From Ensifer sp. IC3342 (GTDB lineage: Bacteria > Pseudomonadota > Alphaproteobacteria > Rhizobiales > Rhizobiaceae), in contig NZ_JADYVE010000013.1 in the NCBI RefSeq assembly GCF_020193655.1, positions 1 to 64,000 of the forward strand: a stretch of 64,000 nt of DNA. The letters run 5' to 3'. A program made the translations under genes and the position numbers. Of the stretch, positions 41,002 to 50,524 are shown piece by piece (position 1 is the stretch's first letter; every line of letters begins with the position of its first letter). Under the pieces are notes generated by a model. The model had not been told where the DNA came from, searched no databases, and worked only from the letters and a program-made list of their open reading frames with translations.

Positions 41002-43020
41002 GTGCTAGTCGGGCCTAATATTCGTGCTGCACCGCGGCGCGATGACATTCAGGGTCTGCGGGCAGTCGGAGCACTTCTGGTCGCGATATATCACATATGG
41101 ATCGGCAGGGTTTCCGGTGGTGTCGATGTCTTCTTCATCGTCTCCGGCTATCTGCTTATTGGGTCGCTGGCGCACCAGGCGGAAGCCGGGCACCACGTGG
41201 ACCTCGTCGTCTTTGCCACCAAGTTGGCCCGTCGGCTTCTGCCCTCGTCCTTTTTGGTGATTGCTGTGATCGCAATGTCGGCGCCGTTTTGGCTGCCGAG
41301 AATGCGATGGCAAGCCGGGATGTATCAGATTGCGGCCAGCTCGGTATATCTGGAGAATTGGCTACTGGCGACTTCGGCGACCGACTATCTCGCACGAGAC
41401 GAAGTAGCAAGCCCGGTCCAGCACTACTGGGCAATGTCCGCCCAGGTCCAATGCCTGCTGATTTTGGCAGCGGGTGTTGCCATATTTACCTTGATAAGGC
41501 GTCGGCCGTCGCGCGTTGATCTGTTGGTGTTTCTCATAAGCGTATTCGCGCTGTCGTTAGCCTACTCGATCTACAGCACGTCCCGAAACCAGGCATTCGC
41601 CTACTACGACACTTTTGCACGGATCTGGGAATTTGCGCTCGGTGGGATCGCTCGCCTGCTGCTGCCCGTTATCATTTTGTCGCCGACGCTGCGGACCATT
41701 GGCGGATGGGTTGGTTTGGCAGCTATTTTGAGTTGCGGCATCCTGCTTGAAATATCGACTGTTTTTCCCGGCTATGCGGCACTCTGGCCGACACTCGCCG
41801 CCGCTGCGATCCTTGTTTGTGGCGATGGTCCGCCGTTACGGTTCGGCGTCGCACGTTTGCTGGCTGCGCGACCGCTCACGTGGCTTGGGGACATATCTTA
41901 TTGTCTGTATCTCTGGCACTGGCCAATCCTCGTCTTCTATCTCACCTACACGTATCAAACCTCGGCCGGTCCAATAGAGGGCTCGGTCGTCCTGCTCGTC
42001 TCGATCGTCCTCTCCTATTTCACGACGCGAATGGTGGAGGCACGTTTTCCCCGACGGATGAAGGATGAGCGCCCGTTGCAAACGGCGTTCGGAGCGATAA
42101 CCGCCATTGCTGTGATCGCTGCGGGCCTGTTCGTCTGGAGAGTAGAGGCTGCTAAAAACATGGCCGAGGAGCGACTGCGTGTCGTGGACACCGAGCATTA
42201 CCCCGGTGCGGCTGTCAAGGGGCTCGCGGCGGGTTCAAGCGATATCCCCGTCCATCCTGGACCAATGACCGCAAGGTGGGACGATGCAGACGTGTATCGG
42301 GACGGTTGCCACCAGTCGCTGCTAGGCACGACTTTGCTCAGTTGCAGTTATGGACCGAGAGACGCAAGCCACACTTTGGCGCTCGTTGGCGGTTCGCACA
42401 GCGTGCATTGGCTACCTGCACTGCAGGGCGTCTTGCAGCGGTATCCAGAGTGGAAAATCGTCACCTACACCAAGAGCAGTTGCGTCCTGAGTTCGGAGGA
42501 GTCGTCCGAGGTACCCGCATATCGCGATGCCTGCACCAAGTGGAATGAACTGCTAATGGAAAGATTGTTGGCGACAAAGCCGGATCTGATCTTCACCACA
42601 TCCACGCGGGTGATCGATGGCATCGAGGAAGTTCCCGCTGGTTATCAACGGCAGTGGGGTAAGCTGGTGGCGGCGGGAATTCCTGTCGTGGCAATGCGCG
42701 ACACGCCCTGGTTTGGCTTTGACGTTCCCGAGTGCGTGGAAATCAATGGTCGTTTTTCGCGGAAATGCGCTGTAGAGCGGGATTCGGTGCTCGCTCCGAT
42801 CAGTCCGACACGCGCGGTATCCTTCAAGGAAAACCTGCATTTCCTGGACTTTTCCGATTATGTCTGCACCGCTGAAAGGTGCCCTGCAGTCATTGGCAAT
42901 GTGCAGGTCTATTACGACAAGCATCACGTAACGGCGACTTATATGCGCACGTTGAGCGACGAGCTTGCTCGTCAGCTTGCCCCGCTATTCCGCGACGCGA
43001 AACCTTTGGCGCAGAAATGA
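41002..43020 (+). CDS. Acyltransferase-3 / SGNH-domain membrane protein (OafA-like)
   Basis: About 672 residues. The N-terminal acyltransferase-3 domain starts DDIQGLRAVGALLVAIYHIW and has about ten membrane helices, including WLGDISYCLYLWHWPI. A C-terminal SGNH-like domain has GGSHSVHWLPAL (Ser block) and YDKHHVTATY (Asp-x-x-His block). Such proteins O-acetylate lipopolysaccharide or exopolysaccharide sugars. The frame is open to a TTG at 40882; the GTG at 41002 starts close to the domain, so the start is uncertain. Codon use and GC differ from the neighbours, suggesting transfer. Confidence 0.88.
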   Translation: MLVGPNIRAAPRRDDIQGLRAVGALLVAIYHIWIGRVSGGVDVFFIVSGYLLIGSLAHQAEAGHHVDLVVFATKLARRLLPSSFLVIAVIAMSAPFWLPRMRWQAGMYQIAASSVYLENWLLATSATDYLARDEVASPVQHYWAMSAQVQCLLILAAGVAIFTLIRRRPSRVDLLVFLISVFALSLAYSIYSTSRNQAFAYYDTFARIWEFALGGIARLLLPVIILSPTLRTIGGWVGLAAILSCGILLEISTVFPGYAALWPTLAAAAILVCGDGPPLRFGVARLLAARPLTWLGDISYCLYLWHWPILVFYLTYTYQTSAGPIEGSVVLLVSIVLSYFTTRMVEARFPRRMKDERPLQTAFGAITAIAVIAAGLFVWRVEAAKNMAEERLRVVDTEHYPGAAVKGLAAGSSDIPVHPGPMTARWDDADVYRDGCHQSLLGTTLLSCSYGPRDASHTLALVGGSHSVHWLPALQGVLQRYPEWKIVTYTKSSCVLSSEESSEVPAYRDACTKWNELLMERLLATKPDLIFTTSTRVIDGIEEVPAGYQRQWGKLVAAGIPVVAMRDTPWFGFDVPECVEINGRFSRKCAVERDSVLAPISPTRAVSFKENLHFLDFSDYVCTAERCPAVIGNVQVYYDKHHVTATYMRTLSDELARQLAPLFRDAKPLAQK

Positions 43021-43086
43021 ATGTCACGAGCGCGTGACTGGAGATCGACCGACAATTATTTCCGCCCCAGGATGTTTGGCGCGCTA

Positions 43087-43953
43087 TTAGTCATGAGAGC
43101 GCGGATAGTCTGAATTCGACGAGCTCGCCAGGCGCGCCGTCCTCCAGGTGGAATAGGCGAAGGCGGCGAGAAAGATCACCGTCATCAGCATCACTATGGT
43201 CGGGGCCGGAGCGCTGTCGATGAAGAAGGACAGGTAGACCCCGGCAAACGAGGCGATGACGGCGACGAGCACCGCGACGATCAGCATGCCGCCGAATGTG
43301 CGCGTCAGCAGAAAGGCAATCGCACCGGGCGCGATGAGCATCGCAATCGCGAGAATGAGGCCGACGGCCTTCAGCGCGCCGACGATCGTCAGCGACAGGA
43401 TCGCAAGCAGGCCGTAGTGCAGCCATCCGACCGGCAGCCCTACGGCGCGCGCCTGGGCGGGATCAAAAGCGTGCAGCAGCAGGTCGCGCCACTTGAGACC
43501 GAGGATACCGGCGGCAACAAGCGCAATGATGCCCGTTTCCAGGATGTCGCCCCAGCCGATGCCGAGCATGTCGCCGAACAGGATGTGGTCGAGATGCACA
43601 TCGCTCTGGATTTTGGTGTAGAGCACCAGGCCGAAACCGAACATGCCGGAAAAGACGATGCCCATCACCGTATCCTGCTTGATGCGGCTGTGTTCCTTGA
43701 GATAGCCGGTTAGGAGCGCGCAGCACATGCCGGCGGCAAAGGCGCCCACTGCGAGCGGCAGTCCGACGATGTAGGAAACGACGACGCCGGGAAAGACCGC
43801 GTGCGAGATCGCGTCGCCCATCAGCGACCAGCCCTTGAGGACGAGGAAGCAGGAAAGCATTGCCGTCGGGATAGCGACGAGGACCGAGATCAGCAGGGCA
43901 TTGCGCATGAACTCGAATTCGAAGACGGCGAGAAGCATGTCGGGCGTCATCAT
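43087..43953 (-). CDS. sitD: Manganese/iron ABC transporter permease SitD
   Basis: 288 residues with about eight membrane helices. ABC-3 family permease; LKGWSLMGDAISHAVFPGVVVSYIVGLPL and LKAVGLILAIAMLIAPGAIAFLLT are family blocks. It pairs with SitC to form the channel. Two adjacent ATG codons occur at the start; the first (43953) overlaps the sitC stop by 4 bp. Last gene of sitABCD. Confidence 0.95.
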   Translation of the reverse strand: MMTPDMLLAVFEFEFMRNALLISVLVAIPTAMLSCFLVLKGWSLMGDAISHAVFPGVVVSYIVGLPLAVGAFAAGMCCALLTGYLKEHSRIKQDTVMGIVFSGMFGFGLVLYTKIQSDVHLDHILFGDMLGIGWGDILETGIIALVAAGILGLKWRDLLLHAFDPAQARAVGLPVGWLHYGLLAILSLTIVGALKAVGLILAIAMLIAPGAIAFLLTRTFGGMLIVAVLVAVIASFAGVYLSFFIDSAPAPTIVMLMTVIFLAAFAYSTWRTARLASSSNSDYPRSHD

Positions 43954-44810
43954 CGTGCGACCTCCAGCGCCTCGGAGCCGCGACGGCGGGCGGCGATCAG
44001 CCCGTGCTTCGGAGCGAAGACGAAGGCGAGCAGGAAGATCAGCGTCTGCAGCACGATGATGATGCCGCCGGTCGCGCCGTCGAGGAAATAGCTCGCATAG
44101 GCGCCGAAAAAGCTTGTCAGTGCGCCGATGGCGATGCTGATCGCAATCAGCTTCGGGAAGCGGTCGGTGAGCAGATAGGCGGTCGCCCCGGGCGTTACGA
44201 CCATGGCGATGACGAGAAAAGCGCCGACGGTCTGAAGGGCGGCGACCGTAGAGGCCGAGAGCAACGTGAAGAACAGCGCCTTCAGGAAGGTCGTCTTGAT
44301 GCCGATCGAACGGGCATGGCTCTCGTCGAAGAAGGTGACCATCAGGTCCTTCCATTTCGCGAAGAGGATCGCCAGCGAGACGATGCCGATGATCGCGAGC
44401 TGCAGCGTGTCGGCCGGCGTGATGGCAAGGATGTTGCCGAGCACGATCGTCTGGATGTTCACCGAGGTCGGCGATAGCGACACCATGAAGAGGCCAAGCC
44501 CGAAGAAGGACGTGAAGATCAGCCCGATGATCGTGTCCTCCTTCAGCCGTGTGCGCTGGTTCAGGAACAGCATGGCGGCAGCGGCGAGGGCGCCGGAAAA
44601 GAAGGCGCCGAGCGAAAAAGGAAGCCCCAGCATATAGGCACCGGCGACCCCGGGCACGATCGAGTGGGAAAGCGCGTCGCCGATCAGCGACCAGCCCTTG
44701 AGCATGAGATAGGCGGAGAGGAAGGCGCAGACCGCGCCGACGAGTGCGCTGACCCACATGGCGTTCAGCATGTAACCATATGTGAACGGCTCGACGAGGG
44801 TAGCGATCAT
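43950..44810 (-). CDS. sitC: Manganese/iron ABC transporter permease SitC
   Basis: 286 residues. Same ABC-3 family as SitD and clearly paralogous to it ([37 protein letters not shown] against the equivalent SitD block). Multiple transmembrane helices. It overlaps sitB and sitD by 4 bp each, so the operon is tightly coupled. Confidence 0.95.
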   Translation of the reverse strand: MIATLVEPFTYGYMLNAMWVSALVGAVCAFLSAYLMLKGWSLIGDALSHSIVPGVAGAYMLGLPFSLGAFFSGALAAAAMLFLNQRTRLKEDTIIGLIFTSFFGLGLFMVSLSPTSVNIQTIVLGNILAITPADTLQLAIIGIVSLAILFAKWKDLMVTFFDESHARSIGIKTTFLKALFFTLLSASTVAALQTVGAFLVIAMVVTPGATAYLLTDRFPKLIAISIAIGALTSFFGAYASYFLDGATGGIIIVLQTLIFLLAFVFAPKHGLIAARRRGSEALEVAR

Positions 44811-45736
44811 TCGGCGTCCGCCTCGGTTTCGGGCTTTGCCGGCTGCGTCACCATACGGCCTTTCGCGCCGTACATGACGAGCGGGCGCTCGTCGTCGCTG
44901 ATGACGGCAAGCTGGCGCGGATCGGCGTCGTCGTGCAGGTTCTCGCCGCCGAGAACGAAATGGCGCAGCACGCCGCCGAAGGCGAGTTCGAGATTCTCGC
45001 GGGTAAACGTCGTTGCCGTCGGTCCGTAGGCGAGCACCGTATTTTTCAGAAGCACGGTGCGGTCGCAGAACTCCGGCACGCTGCCGAGATTGTGGGTGGA
45101 GACGAGCATTACGCGCCCCTCGTCGCGCAGGCCGATCAACAGGCGGATGATCGCATCCTCGGTCTTGACGTCGACGCCGGTAAAGGGCTCGTCGAGCAGG
45201 ATGACGCGGCCGTCCTGGGCAAGAGCGCGAGCGAGGAAGACGCGCTTCTTCTGTCCTCCGGAAAGCTCGCCGATCTGGCGCTTGCGGAAATCGCTCATGC
45301 CGACACGCGCCAGCGCGGCCTCGACCGCGTCATGATCCGCTTTCTTCGGGATCCGAAGCATGTTCATGTGGCCGTAACGGCCCATCATCACCACGTCCTC
45401 GACGAGAACCGGGAAGTTCCAGTCGACCTCCTCGGCCTGGGGCACGTAGGCGACGAGGTTTCTCTTCAGCGCCGCCGAAACGGGAAGGCCGAGGATCGAG
45501 ATTTCGCCCTGCGCCAGCCGGACGAAGCCCATGATTGCCTTGAAAAGGGTCGATTTGCCGCTGCCGTTGACGCCGACGAGCGCCGCGATCGTGCCGGTCG
45601 GGATCTCGAAGGAGGCATCGCGAAGCGCCCGATGACCATTGCGATAGGTCACGTTGGCGCCACGCACGCGGATGCCGCCGCCCTCGTCCGTTGAGGCTGG
45701 CGCCGGCCTGGCGCGTTCCTTTACCTGGAGATTCAT
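44807..45736 (-). CDS. sitB: Manganese/iron ABC transporter ATP-binding protein SitB
   Basis: 309 residues. Walker [15 protein letters not shown], signature [17 protein letters not shown], Walker [13 protein letters not shown] and H-loop VSTHNLGSV are all intact. It energises SitCD. The C-terminal tail beyond about 255 residues is charged and variable. It overlaps sitA and sitC by 4 bp each. Confidence 0.96.
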   Translation of the reverse strand: MNLQVKERARPAPASTDEGGGIRVRGANVTYRNGHRALRDASFEIPTGTIAALVGVNGSGKSTLFKAIMGFVRLAQGEISILGLPVSAALKRNLVAYVPQAEEVDWNFPVLVEDVVMMGRYGHMNMLRIPKKADHDAVEAALARVGMSDFRKRQIGELSGGQKKRVFLARALAQDGRVILLDEPFTGVDVKTEDAIIRLLIGLRDEGRVMLVSTHNLGSVPEFCDRTVLLKNTVLAYGPTATTFTRENLELAFGGVLRHFVLGGENLHDDADPRQLAVISDDERPLVMYGAKGRMVTQPAKPETEADAE

Positions 45737-46638
45737 TGCGAAAGACCTTTCGCGATCGTTTCAGAGGTGACGCGCAGGAGATCGATGTAAGTCGGCACCG
45801 GGCCATCGGCTTCGCTCAAGGAATCGACATAGAGCACGCCACCATATTTCGCGCCGGTTTCCCGCGCCACCTGTTCAGCCGGATCCGCCGAGATCGTGCT
45901 CTCGGAAAAGACCACCGGAATGTTGTTGGCACGCACCGCGTCGATGACCTTGCGCACCTGCTGCGGCGTGCCCTGCTGGTCGGCATTGATCGGCCAGAGA
46001 TAGAGTTCCTTCATGCCGAAGTCGCGGATCAGGTAGCTGAAGGCGCCCTCGCTGGAGACGAGCCAGCGCTTTTCCGCCGGGATCGTCTCAAGTTGGGCCC
46101 GGATCGGCGCGATGGCCGCCTCGATCTTCTGCTTATAGGCCTCGGCATTCGCCTTGTAGGTCTCGGCGTTCTGAGGGTCGAACTTCACGAAGGCGTCGCG
46201 GATGTTGTCGACATAGATCAGTGCTGCCGAGGGTGACATCCAGGCATGCGGGTTCGGCTTGCCGCTATAGGGTCCCTCCGCGATCCCCATCGGCTCCACG
46301 CCTTCGGAGACAACGACGCCCGGAATGTCGTCGAAGTTCTGGAAGAATTTTTCGAACCAGAGCTCCAGGTTCAGTCCGTTCCAGAGGATGAGCTTGGCGT
46401 CGTGCGCTTTCAGGATGTCGCGCGGCGTCGGCTGGTAATTGTGGATCTCCGCGCCGGGCTTGGTGATCGATTCGACGATTGCCGCGTCGCCCGCGACATT
46501 CTGCGCCATGTCGGCAATGACCGTGAAAGTGGTGACCGCCTTGAATTTTTCCTGGGCCAGCGCTGCGCCGGGAATGAAGGAAAAGGCGGCCGCCGCCGCT
46601 GCTGCCGCCAATATCATGCGCCTCGTGCAATCGATCAT
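45733..46638 (-). CDS. sitA: Manganese/iron ABC transporter substrate-binding protein SitA
   Basis: 301 residues. A signal peptide (about 1-28, [14 protein letters not shown]) places it in the periplasm. ZnuA/PsaA-family metal-binding fold, with candidate ligands His in HNYQPTPRD and NPHAWMSP, Glu in SSEGAFSYL and Asp in [10 protein letters not shown]. No His-rich loop is present, which favours Mn/Fe over Zn. It is divergent from mur, and the spacer holds a palindromic Mur-type site. Confidence 0.95.
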   Translation of the reverse strand: MIDCTRRMILAAAAAAAAFSFIPGAALAQEKFKAVTTFTVIADMAQNVAGDAAIVESITKPGAEIHNYQPTPRDILKAHDAKLILWNGLNLELWFEKFFQNFDDIPGVVVSEGVEPMGIAEGPYSGKPNPHAWMSPSAALIYVDNIRDAFVKFDPQNAETYKANAEAYKQKIEAAIAPIRAQLETIPAEKRWLVSSEGAFSYLIRDFGMKELYLWPINADQQGTPQQVRKVIDAVRANNIPVVFSESTISADPAEQVARETGAKYGGVLYVDSLSEADGPVPTYIDLLRVTSETIAKGLSQ

Positions 46639-46708
46639 TCATCACTCCTCAGGACCAGCATCGATGTAACCCGGCATTATGCGTAGGCGAATGACCTGCA
46701 TAAGTCAA

Positions 46709-46729
46709 TGCAAATGAGAACCATTTGCA
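46709..46729. promoter_or_regulatory. Candidate Mur-responsive operator between sitA and mur
   Basis: Perfect inverted repeat TGCAAAT-N7-ATTTGCA, 71 bp upstream of sitA and 44 bp upstream of mur. Fur-family Mur in rhizobia binds TGCAAATT-like palindromes at sitABCD when Mn is sufficient (family knowledge). The position suits repression of sitA and possibly autoregulation of mur. Confidence 0.7.
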
Positions 46730-46772
46730 ACTAGCTATTTTCAAACAGGTCGCCCTTGGCTAGTGTCGGCTG

Positions 46773-47201
46773 ATGAGACAAAGCAAGAATCGGATCGAGG
46801 AACTGGAAGGAATCCTGCGGGACGGCGGCGTGCGCGTTACCCGCCAACGCGCTGCAATCCTTAAGATTCTGGCGGAGGCCGAGGATCATCCCGATGCCAG
46901 CGAATTGCACCGGCGCGCGAAAGAAATCGATGCGACGGTGTCGCTTTCGACCGTTTACCGGACGCTGTCGGCACTGGAGCAGCAGGGGGTCGTGCAGCGG
47001 CATGCCTTCGAGAACGCGACTGCCCGATTCGAGACGGCGGACGCCCCGCATCACGACCATCTGATCGACCTCGACACGGGCGCTGTGATCGAGTTCCGCT
47101 CCGACAAGATCGAGCAATTGCAGGCGGAGATCGCCGCCGAACTCGGCTACGACCTGGTGCGCCACCGGCTGGAGCTCTACTGCCGGAAGCGCAAGGACTG
47201 A
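46773..47201 (+). CDS. mur: Fur-family manganese uptake regulator Mur
   Basis: 142 residues. Winged-helix domain (GVRVTRQRAAILKILAEA...STVYRTLSALEQQGVVQ) and dimerisation domain with the metal motif HHDHLIDLDTGAVIEF. Only one cysteine (LYCRKRK) is present in the C-terminal part, so it lacks the two CxxC structural zinc sites of E. coli Fur, as rhizobial Mur proteins do. The divergent sitABCD position supports the Mur assignment over Fur or Zur. Confidence 0.92.
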   Translation: MRQSKNRIEELEGILRDGGVRVTRQRAAILKILAEAEDHPDASELHRRAKEIDATVSLSTVYRTLSALEQQGVVQRHAFENATARFETADAPHHDHLIDLDTGAVIEFRSDKIEQLQAEIAAELGYDLVRHRLELYCRKRKD

Positions 47202-47207
47202 CGAGGA

Positions 47208-48125
47208 TCACCCTTTGGCTGCGGCCGCCGCCGCGCGCGGCTGCGCCGGTATGGCCATGGCGGCGACGCCGGCAATAACGCAGAAGAGGCCGATCCACGC
47301 AGTCGTCGATAGAGTTTCGCCGAGGAACAGGACTCCGATGGCAACGCCGATCGGAACGCGTACATACGCCTGTCCCGTCGTGCCGACGGATCCGAGCGTG
47401 TGGATCAGGCGGAAATAGATGACGAAGGCAAGTGCTGTCGAGAAGGCTGACAGGCAGACGAGCGCGATCAGCGATTCCGGCGAGGGGTTGAGCGTCCAGG
47501 GCCGATCGACGATGAGGCTTGTCGGGACGAGCAAGGCCGCGCCGGCGAGAAGCGACCCCGCGGCGGGTATCATCGGATCCAGCCCCTTGAAGCTTTTCCC
47601 GAAGATTGCCGCGCCCGCATAGCAAATAGTTGCAAGGATAACGGCAAGCTGCGGAACGAGCTCATCGCCGACGCCGCGAAAGGCTTCGAGCCCAATGATC
47701 AGGCTGATGCCGGTGAGGCCCGCAATGACGCCCACGAATTTGCGGGCGGTGACGGGCTCGTGCCGGGTGACCAGGGCCGTCAGAAGGAAGGCGAAGATGG
47801 GCGTGGTGGAATTGAGGATCACCGCAACACCGGCGTCGATCGTCCGCTCGGCCCAGGCGATCAACGTGAACGGAAAGACGCTGTTGAGGCAGGCCTGGAA
47901 CAGAAAGCGCCTCAAGGTGGCGGCGTCACGGGGAAACGAAAGGCCGCGCCATCCGATCACTGCCAGAAGAATTGCGCCGGCGAGCAGCGTGCGCGCGGCA
48001 ATCAGCGTCACCGGTGGAATGGTTTCAACGCCGATCTTGATAAAGGTGTAGGAGGCGCCCCAGAGGCTGGCAAGCGCGAGAAGTAACAACAGTTCGAAGG
48101 CGATATTTGTCTTGGCAACGATCAT
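47208..48125 (-). CDS. EamA/DMT-family transporter
   Basis: 305 residues with ten predicted membrane helices in two EamA repeats: ALASLWGASYTFIKIGVETIPPVTLIAARTL in the first half and LAVILATICYAGAAIFGKSFKGL in the second. Likely exports a small metabolite; the substrate is unknown. The Met at 48125 follows an AGGGACTGG ribosome site, favoured over one 14 codons upstream. It lies downstream of the deaminase on the same strand but 162 bp away. Confidence 0.93.
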   Translation of the reverse strand: MIVAKTNIAFELLLLLALASLWGASYTFIKIGVETIPPVTLIAARTLLAGAILLAVIGWRGLSFPRDAATLRRFLFQACLNSVFPFTLIAWAERTIDAGVAVILNSTTPIFAFLLTALVTRHEPVTARKFVGVIAGLTGISLIIGLEAFRGVGDELVPQLAVILATICYAGAAIFGKSFKGLDPMIPAAGSLLAGAALLVPTSLIVDRPWTLNPSPESLIALVCLSAFSTALAFVIYFRLIHTLGSVGTTGQAYVRVPIGVAIGVLFLGETLSTTAWIGLFCVIAGVAAMAIPAQPRAAAAAAKG

Positions 48126-48287
48126 CGATCCAGTCCCTGAAACGAGTCCATGCCGCTCTTCTAACATCGTCGACAGATGGATGCTTCGGTCCCGATCGAA
48201 ATGTGATGTGTTTGAGGGAGATCTCCCGAGATGGGGAGACCCTCAACAACGGGCGCGCCCGCGCTGAGGCCTGATTGCGGAAGCCGC

Positions 48288-48893
48288 TTAATTCAGCGGA
48301 ATGGCGTTTTTGTCCTTTCCGGTCTGATAGGTGGCTGACAGTTCCGCATACTTGCGACGGATCGCTTCAGCGCGCTGCTGAAACCGCGTCCGCTCTGGCT
48401 CGGGAAGCCCGGCAATCAGACCGGTGATCGACTGGCCTTTCCAGAAGGCGTTCGTCCTGTTGTAGCCACCGGGTTCCAGCGTGAAGACCTCTTTCAAGAT
48501 CCTGAGGTCGTGCGGGATCGAAAATGCGTCTCGCGAATCCTCGTGGCGGAAGAAATAGTAGAAATTGTCGAAACCTGCCCAGGTGATCGCTGAGAGGCAC
48601 ATGGAGCAGGGCTCGTGCGTCGACAGGAAGATGAGGTCGCGCGAGTCGGGGCGGTCGGATCCCGCCATTTCGTAGAACCGCTTCAAGGTGTGGACTTCGC
48701 CGTGCCAGAGCGGATTCTCGGTTTCGTTGTTCGTTTCGACGAGCACGATCGACAGATCCGATTTCTTGAGCAGGGCGGCGCCGAAGACCTTGTTGCCGGC
48801 CGCTACTCCGGCCTCCGTCGCGGGGATGATGCCGCGCTCCATCGTGGTCAGCAGGGCCTCGAGCAAGGGGAGCGCTTCGCTTTCTTGGGGCAT
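48288..48893 (-). CDS. Cytidine/deoxycytidylate deaminase-family nucleobase deaminase
   Basis: 201 residues. Zinc-deaminase motifs HGEVHTLKRF (His-x-Glu) and PCSMCLSAI (PCxxC) are present. The fold is that of guanine/cytosine/tRNA-adenosine deaminases, but the HGE instead of HAE and the long C-terminal part suggest a small-molecule substrate rather than tRNA. The ATG at 48893 follows GGAAGAAC. It lies 99 bp downstream of an NCS2 permease on the same strand, so it probably deaminates the imported base. Substrate unproven. Confidence 0.85.
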   Translation of the reverse strand: MPQESEALPLLEALLTTMERGIIPATEAGVAAGNKVFGAALLKKSDLSIVLVETNNETENPLWHGEVHTLKRFYEMAGSDRPDSRDLIFLSTHEPCSMCLSAITWAGFDNFYYFFRHEDSRDAFSIPHDLRILKEVFTLEPGGYNRTNAFWKGQSITGLIAGLPEPERTRFQQRAEAIRRKYAELSATYQTGKDKNAIPLN

Positions 48894-48992
48894 ACAGTTC
48901 TTCCTTGATTGGATGCGTGTCCGGCACGTCGCGGCGGTGAGGCGTTTCATACCGGCCGACGCGACGAAGCGTTTTGGTAGCGTTCGGATGGG

Positions 48993-50465
48993 CTAATGCG
49001 CTTCCGAAGCGATCACGGGCACCTCGATGCCTTTTGCATCGTAGAGCTTGCCGTTGAGGAAATAGTCGCCGTCGTGCAGCCCCGCGATGTCCTGATACCG
49101 GAGCGTACGTTCAGTTCCGGCAACGAACACCGATTGCTGGTCGGAGTTTCCGACCGTCAGGTGGTTGAAGATCAGATTGAGGCTGATCGCCATCAGCGCG
49201 GCGGAACTGATGCCGGAATGGAAGATCGTCGCGACCCAGGCGGGAAAGTGCTCGTAGAAACCGGGAGAGGCGATCGGGATCATGCCGAAGCCAATGGAGG
49301 TGGCGACGATGACCAGGTTCATGTTGTTGTTGTAGTCCACCTTGGACAGGGTGCGGATGCCGCTGGCGGCGACCGTGCCGAAGAGCACGATGCCGGCGCC
49401 GCCGAGCACGGCGCTTGGAACCGCCGCGACAATGCGGCCCATGACCGGCAGCAGGCCGAGCGCCACGAGAAACATGCCGCCCGTCGCCACCACGTAGCGG
49501 CTCTTCACGCCGGTAACGGCCACCAGTCCGACATTCTGCGCAAAGGCACTCTGGGTGAAAGAGCCGAAGACCGGTGCGATGAGGCTGGACAGCATGTCCG
49601 CCCTGAGGCCGTCGCCGAGGCGGCGCGAATCCACCTTCGTTTCGATGATTTCGCCGACGGCGAGGATGTCCGCCGAAGTCTCGACCAAGGTCACCATGAT
49701 GACGATGAACATCGAGACGACCGCTGCGATCTCGAAGGTCGGATAGCCGAAATGGAACACAGTCGGAAGGGAGAAGAGCGGTCCCTCTGCCACTTTCGAG
49801 AAATCGGTCATGCCGGCGAAATAGGCGATGATGGTGCCGATGATCAGTGCGATCAGGATTGACAGTCTTGAGATCGATGCGCTGCCGAGCTTGCTGAGCA
49901 GGAGCACGATCACGAGCGTCGCTGCCGCGAGCTGGATGTTGGCCGGGCTGCCGAAGTCCGGTGCAGCGCTGTTGCCTCCCATGGCCCAGCGCGCGGCGAC
50001 GGGCATCAGGGTCAAGCCGATGGTGGTGATCACGATGCCCGTGACGAGCGGCGGGAAGAAGCGGGTGATCCGCGAAAAGACCGGCGTGATCATAAGGCCG
50101 ATCAGCGAGGCGGCCATGACGGCCCCGAGCACGGACTCGATGCCCCCGCTGCCGGAAATGGCGATCATCGTCGCAACACCAGAGAACGAAACGCCCTGGA
50201 CCAGCGGCAACCGACTTCCGAAAAACGGCAGGCCGATGGTCTGCAGAATGGTGGCGAGACCGCCGGCGAAAAGCGAGGCGGTGATCAGCAGGCCGATGTC
50301 GCTGGAACTCAGGCCAGCCGCCTGGCCCAGAATCAGCGGTACTGCGACGATGCCGCCATACATCGTCAGGACATGTTGCAGGCCATAGGCCAGATTGGCG
50401 CCGATGCCGAGGTTCTCGTCTTCCGGCCGCACATCTCGTACAGTTTCGTCTGCATTGTTTGCCAA
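48993..50465 (-). CDS. NCS2-family xanthine/uracil permease
   Basis: 490 residues with about 14 membrane segments. NCS2 blocks include GLQHVLTMYGGIVAVPLILGQAAG, GSRLPLVQGVSFSGV, and the transport-site region VTLVETSADILAVGEI, followed by FTQSAFAQNVGLVAVTGVKSR. The QNxG-type signature and VETS resemble purine (xanthine/urate) transporters. The start is a TTG at 50465: GGAGGAG lies 6 bases upstream, which decides it over another TTG five codons earlier. A structured 40-nt leader sits just before the ribosome site. Confidence 0.93.
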   Translation of the reverse strand: MANNADETVRDVRPEDENLGIGANLAYGLQHVLTMYGGIVAVPLILGQAAGLSSSDIGLLITASLFAGGLATILQTIGLPFFGSRLPLVQGVSFSGVATMIAISGSGGIESVLGAVMAASLIGLMITPVFSRITRFFPPLVTGIVITTIGLTLMPVAARWAMGGNSAAPDFGSPANIQLAAATLVIVLLLSKLGSASISRLSILIALIIGTIIAYFAGMTDFSKVAEGPLFSLPTVFHFGYPTFEIAAVVSMFIVIMVTLVETSADILAVGEIIETKVDSRRLGDGLRADMLSSLIAPVFGSFTQSAFAQNVGLVAVTGVKSRYVVATGGMFLVALGLLPVMGRIVAAVPSAVLGGAGIVLFGTVAASGIRTLSKVDYNNNMNLVIVATSIGFGMIPIASPGFYEHFPAWVATIFHSGISSAALMAISLNLIFNHLTVGNSDQQSVFVAGTERTLRYQDIAGLHDGDYFLNGKLYDAKGIEVPVIASEAH

Positions 50466-50484
50466 GGTAATCTCCTCCAATACC

Positions 50485-50524
50485 TTTGCATGTATTCCCG
50501 CCTCTTGATGAGGCAGGTGGCAAA
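50485..50524 (-). promoter_or_regulatory. Two-stem leader of the NCS2 permease (candidate purine/xanthine riboswitch)
   Basis: Read on the minus strand, an outer stem TTTGC / GCAAA encloses an inner 8-bp stem CCTGCCTC / GAGGCGGG with an ATCAA loop. The asymmetric internal loop has 2 nt on the 5' side and 7 nt on the 3' side (AATACAT). It ends 9 bases before the GGAGGAG ribosome site. The size and two-stem shape resemble the NMT1/xanthine-type riboswitch found near purine permeases, but I could not check conserved positions. Confidence 0.4.

Noticed and set aside
43087..44757. A single fused minus-strand frame covering sitD and part of the sitC region
   Set aside because: The upstream part is an out-of-frame reading of sitC with no domain; sitD has its own start overlapping the sitC stop by 4 bp.
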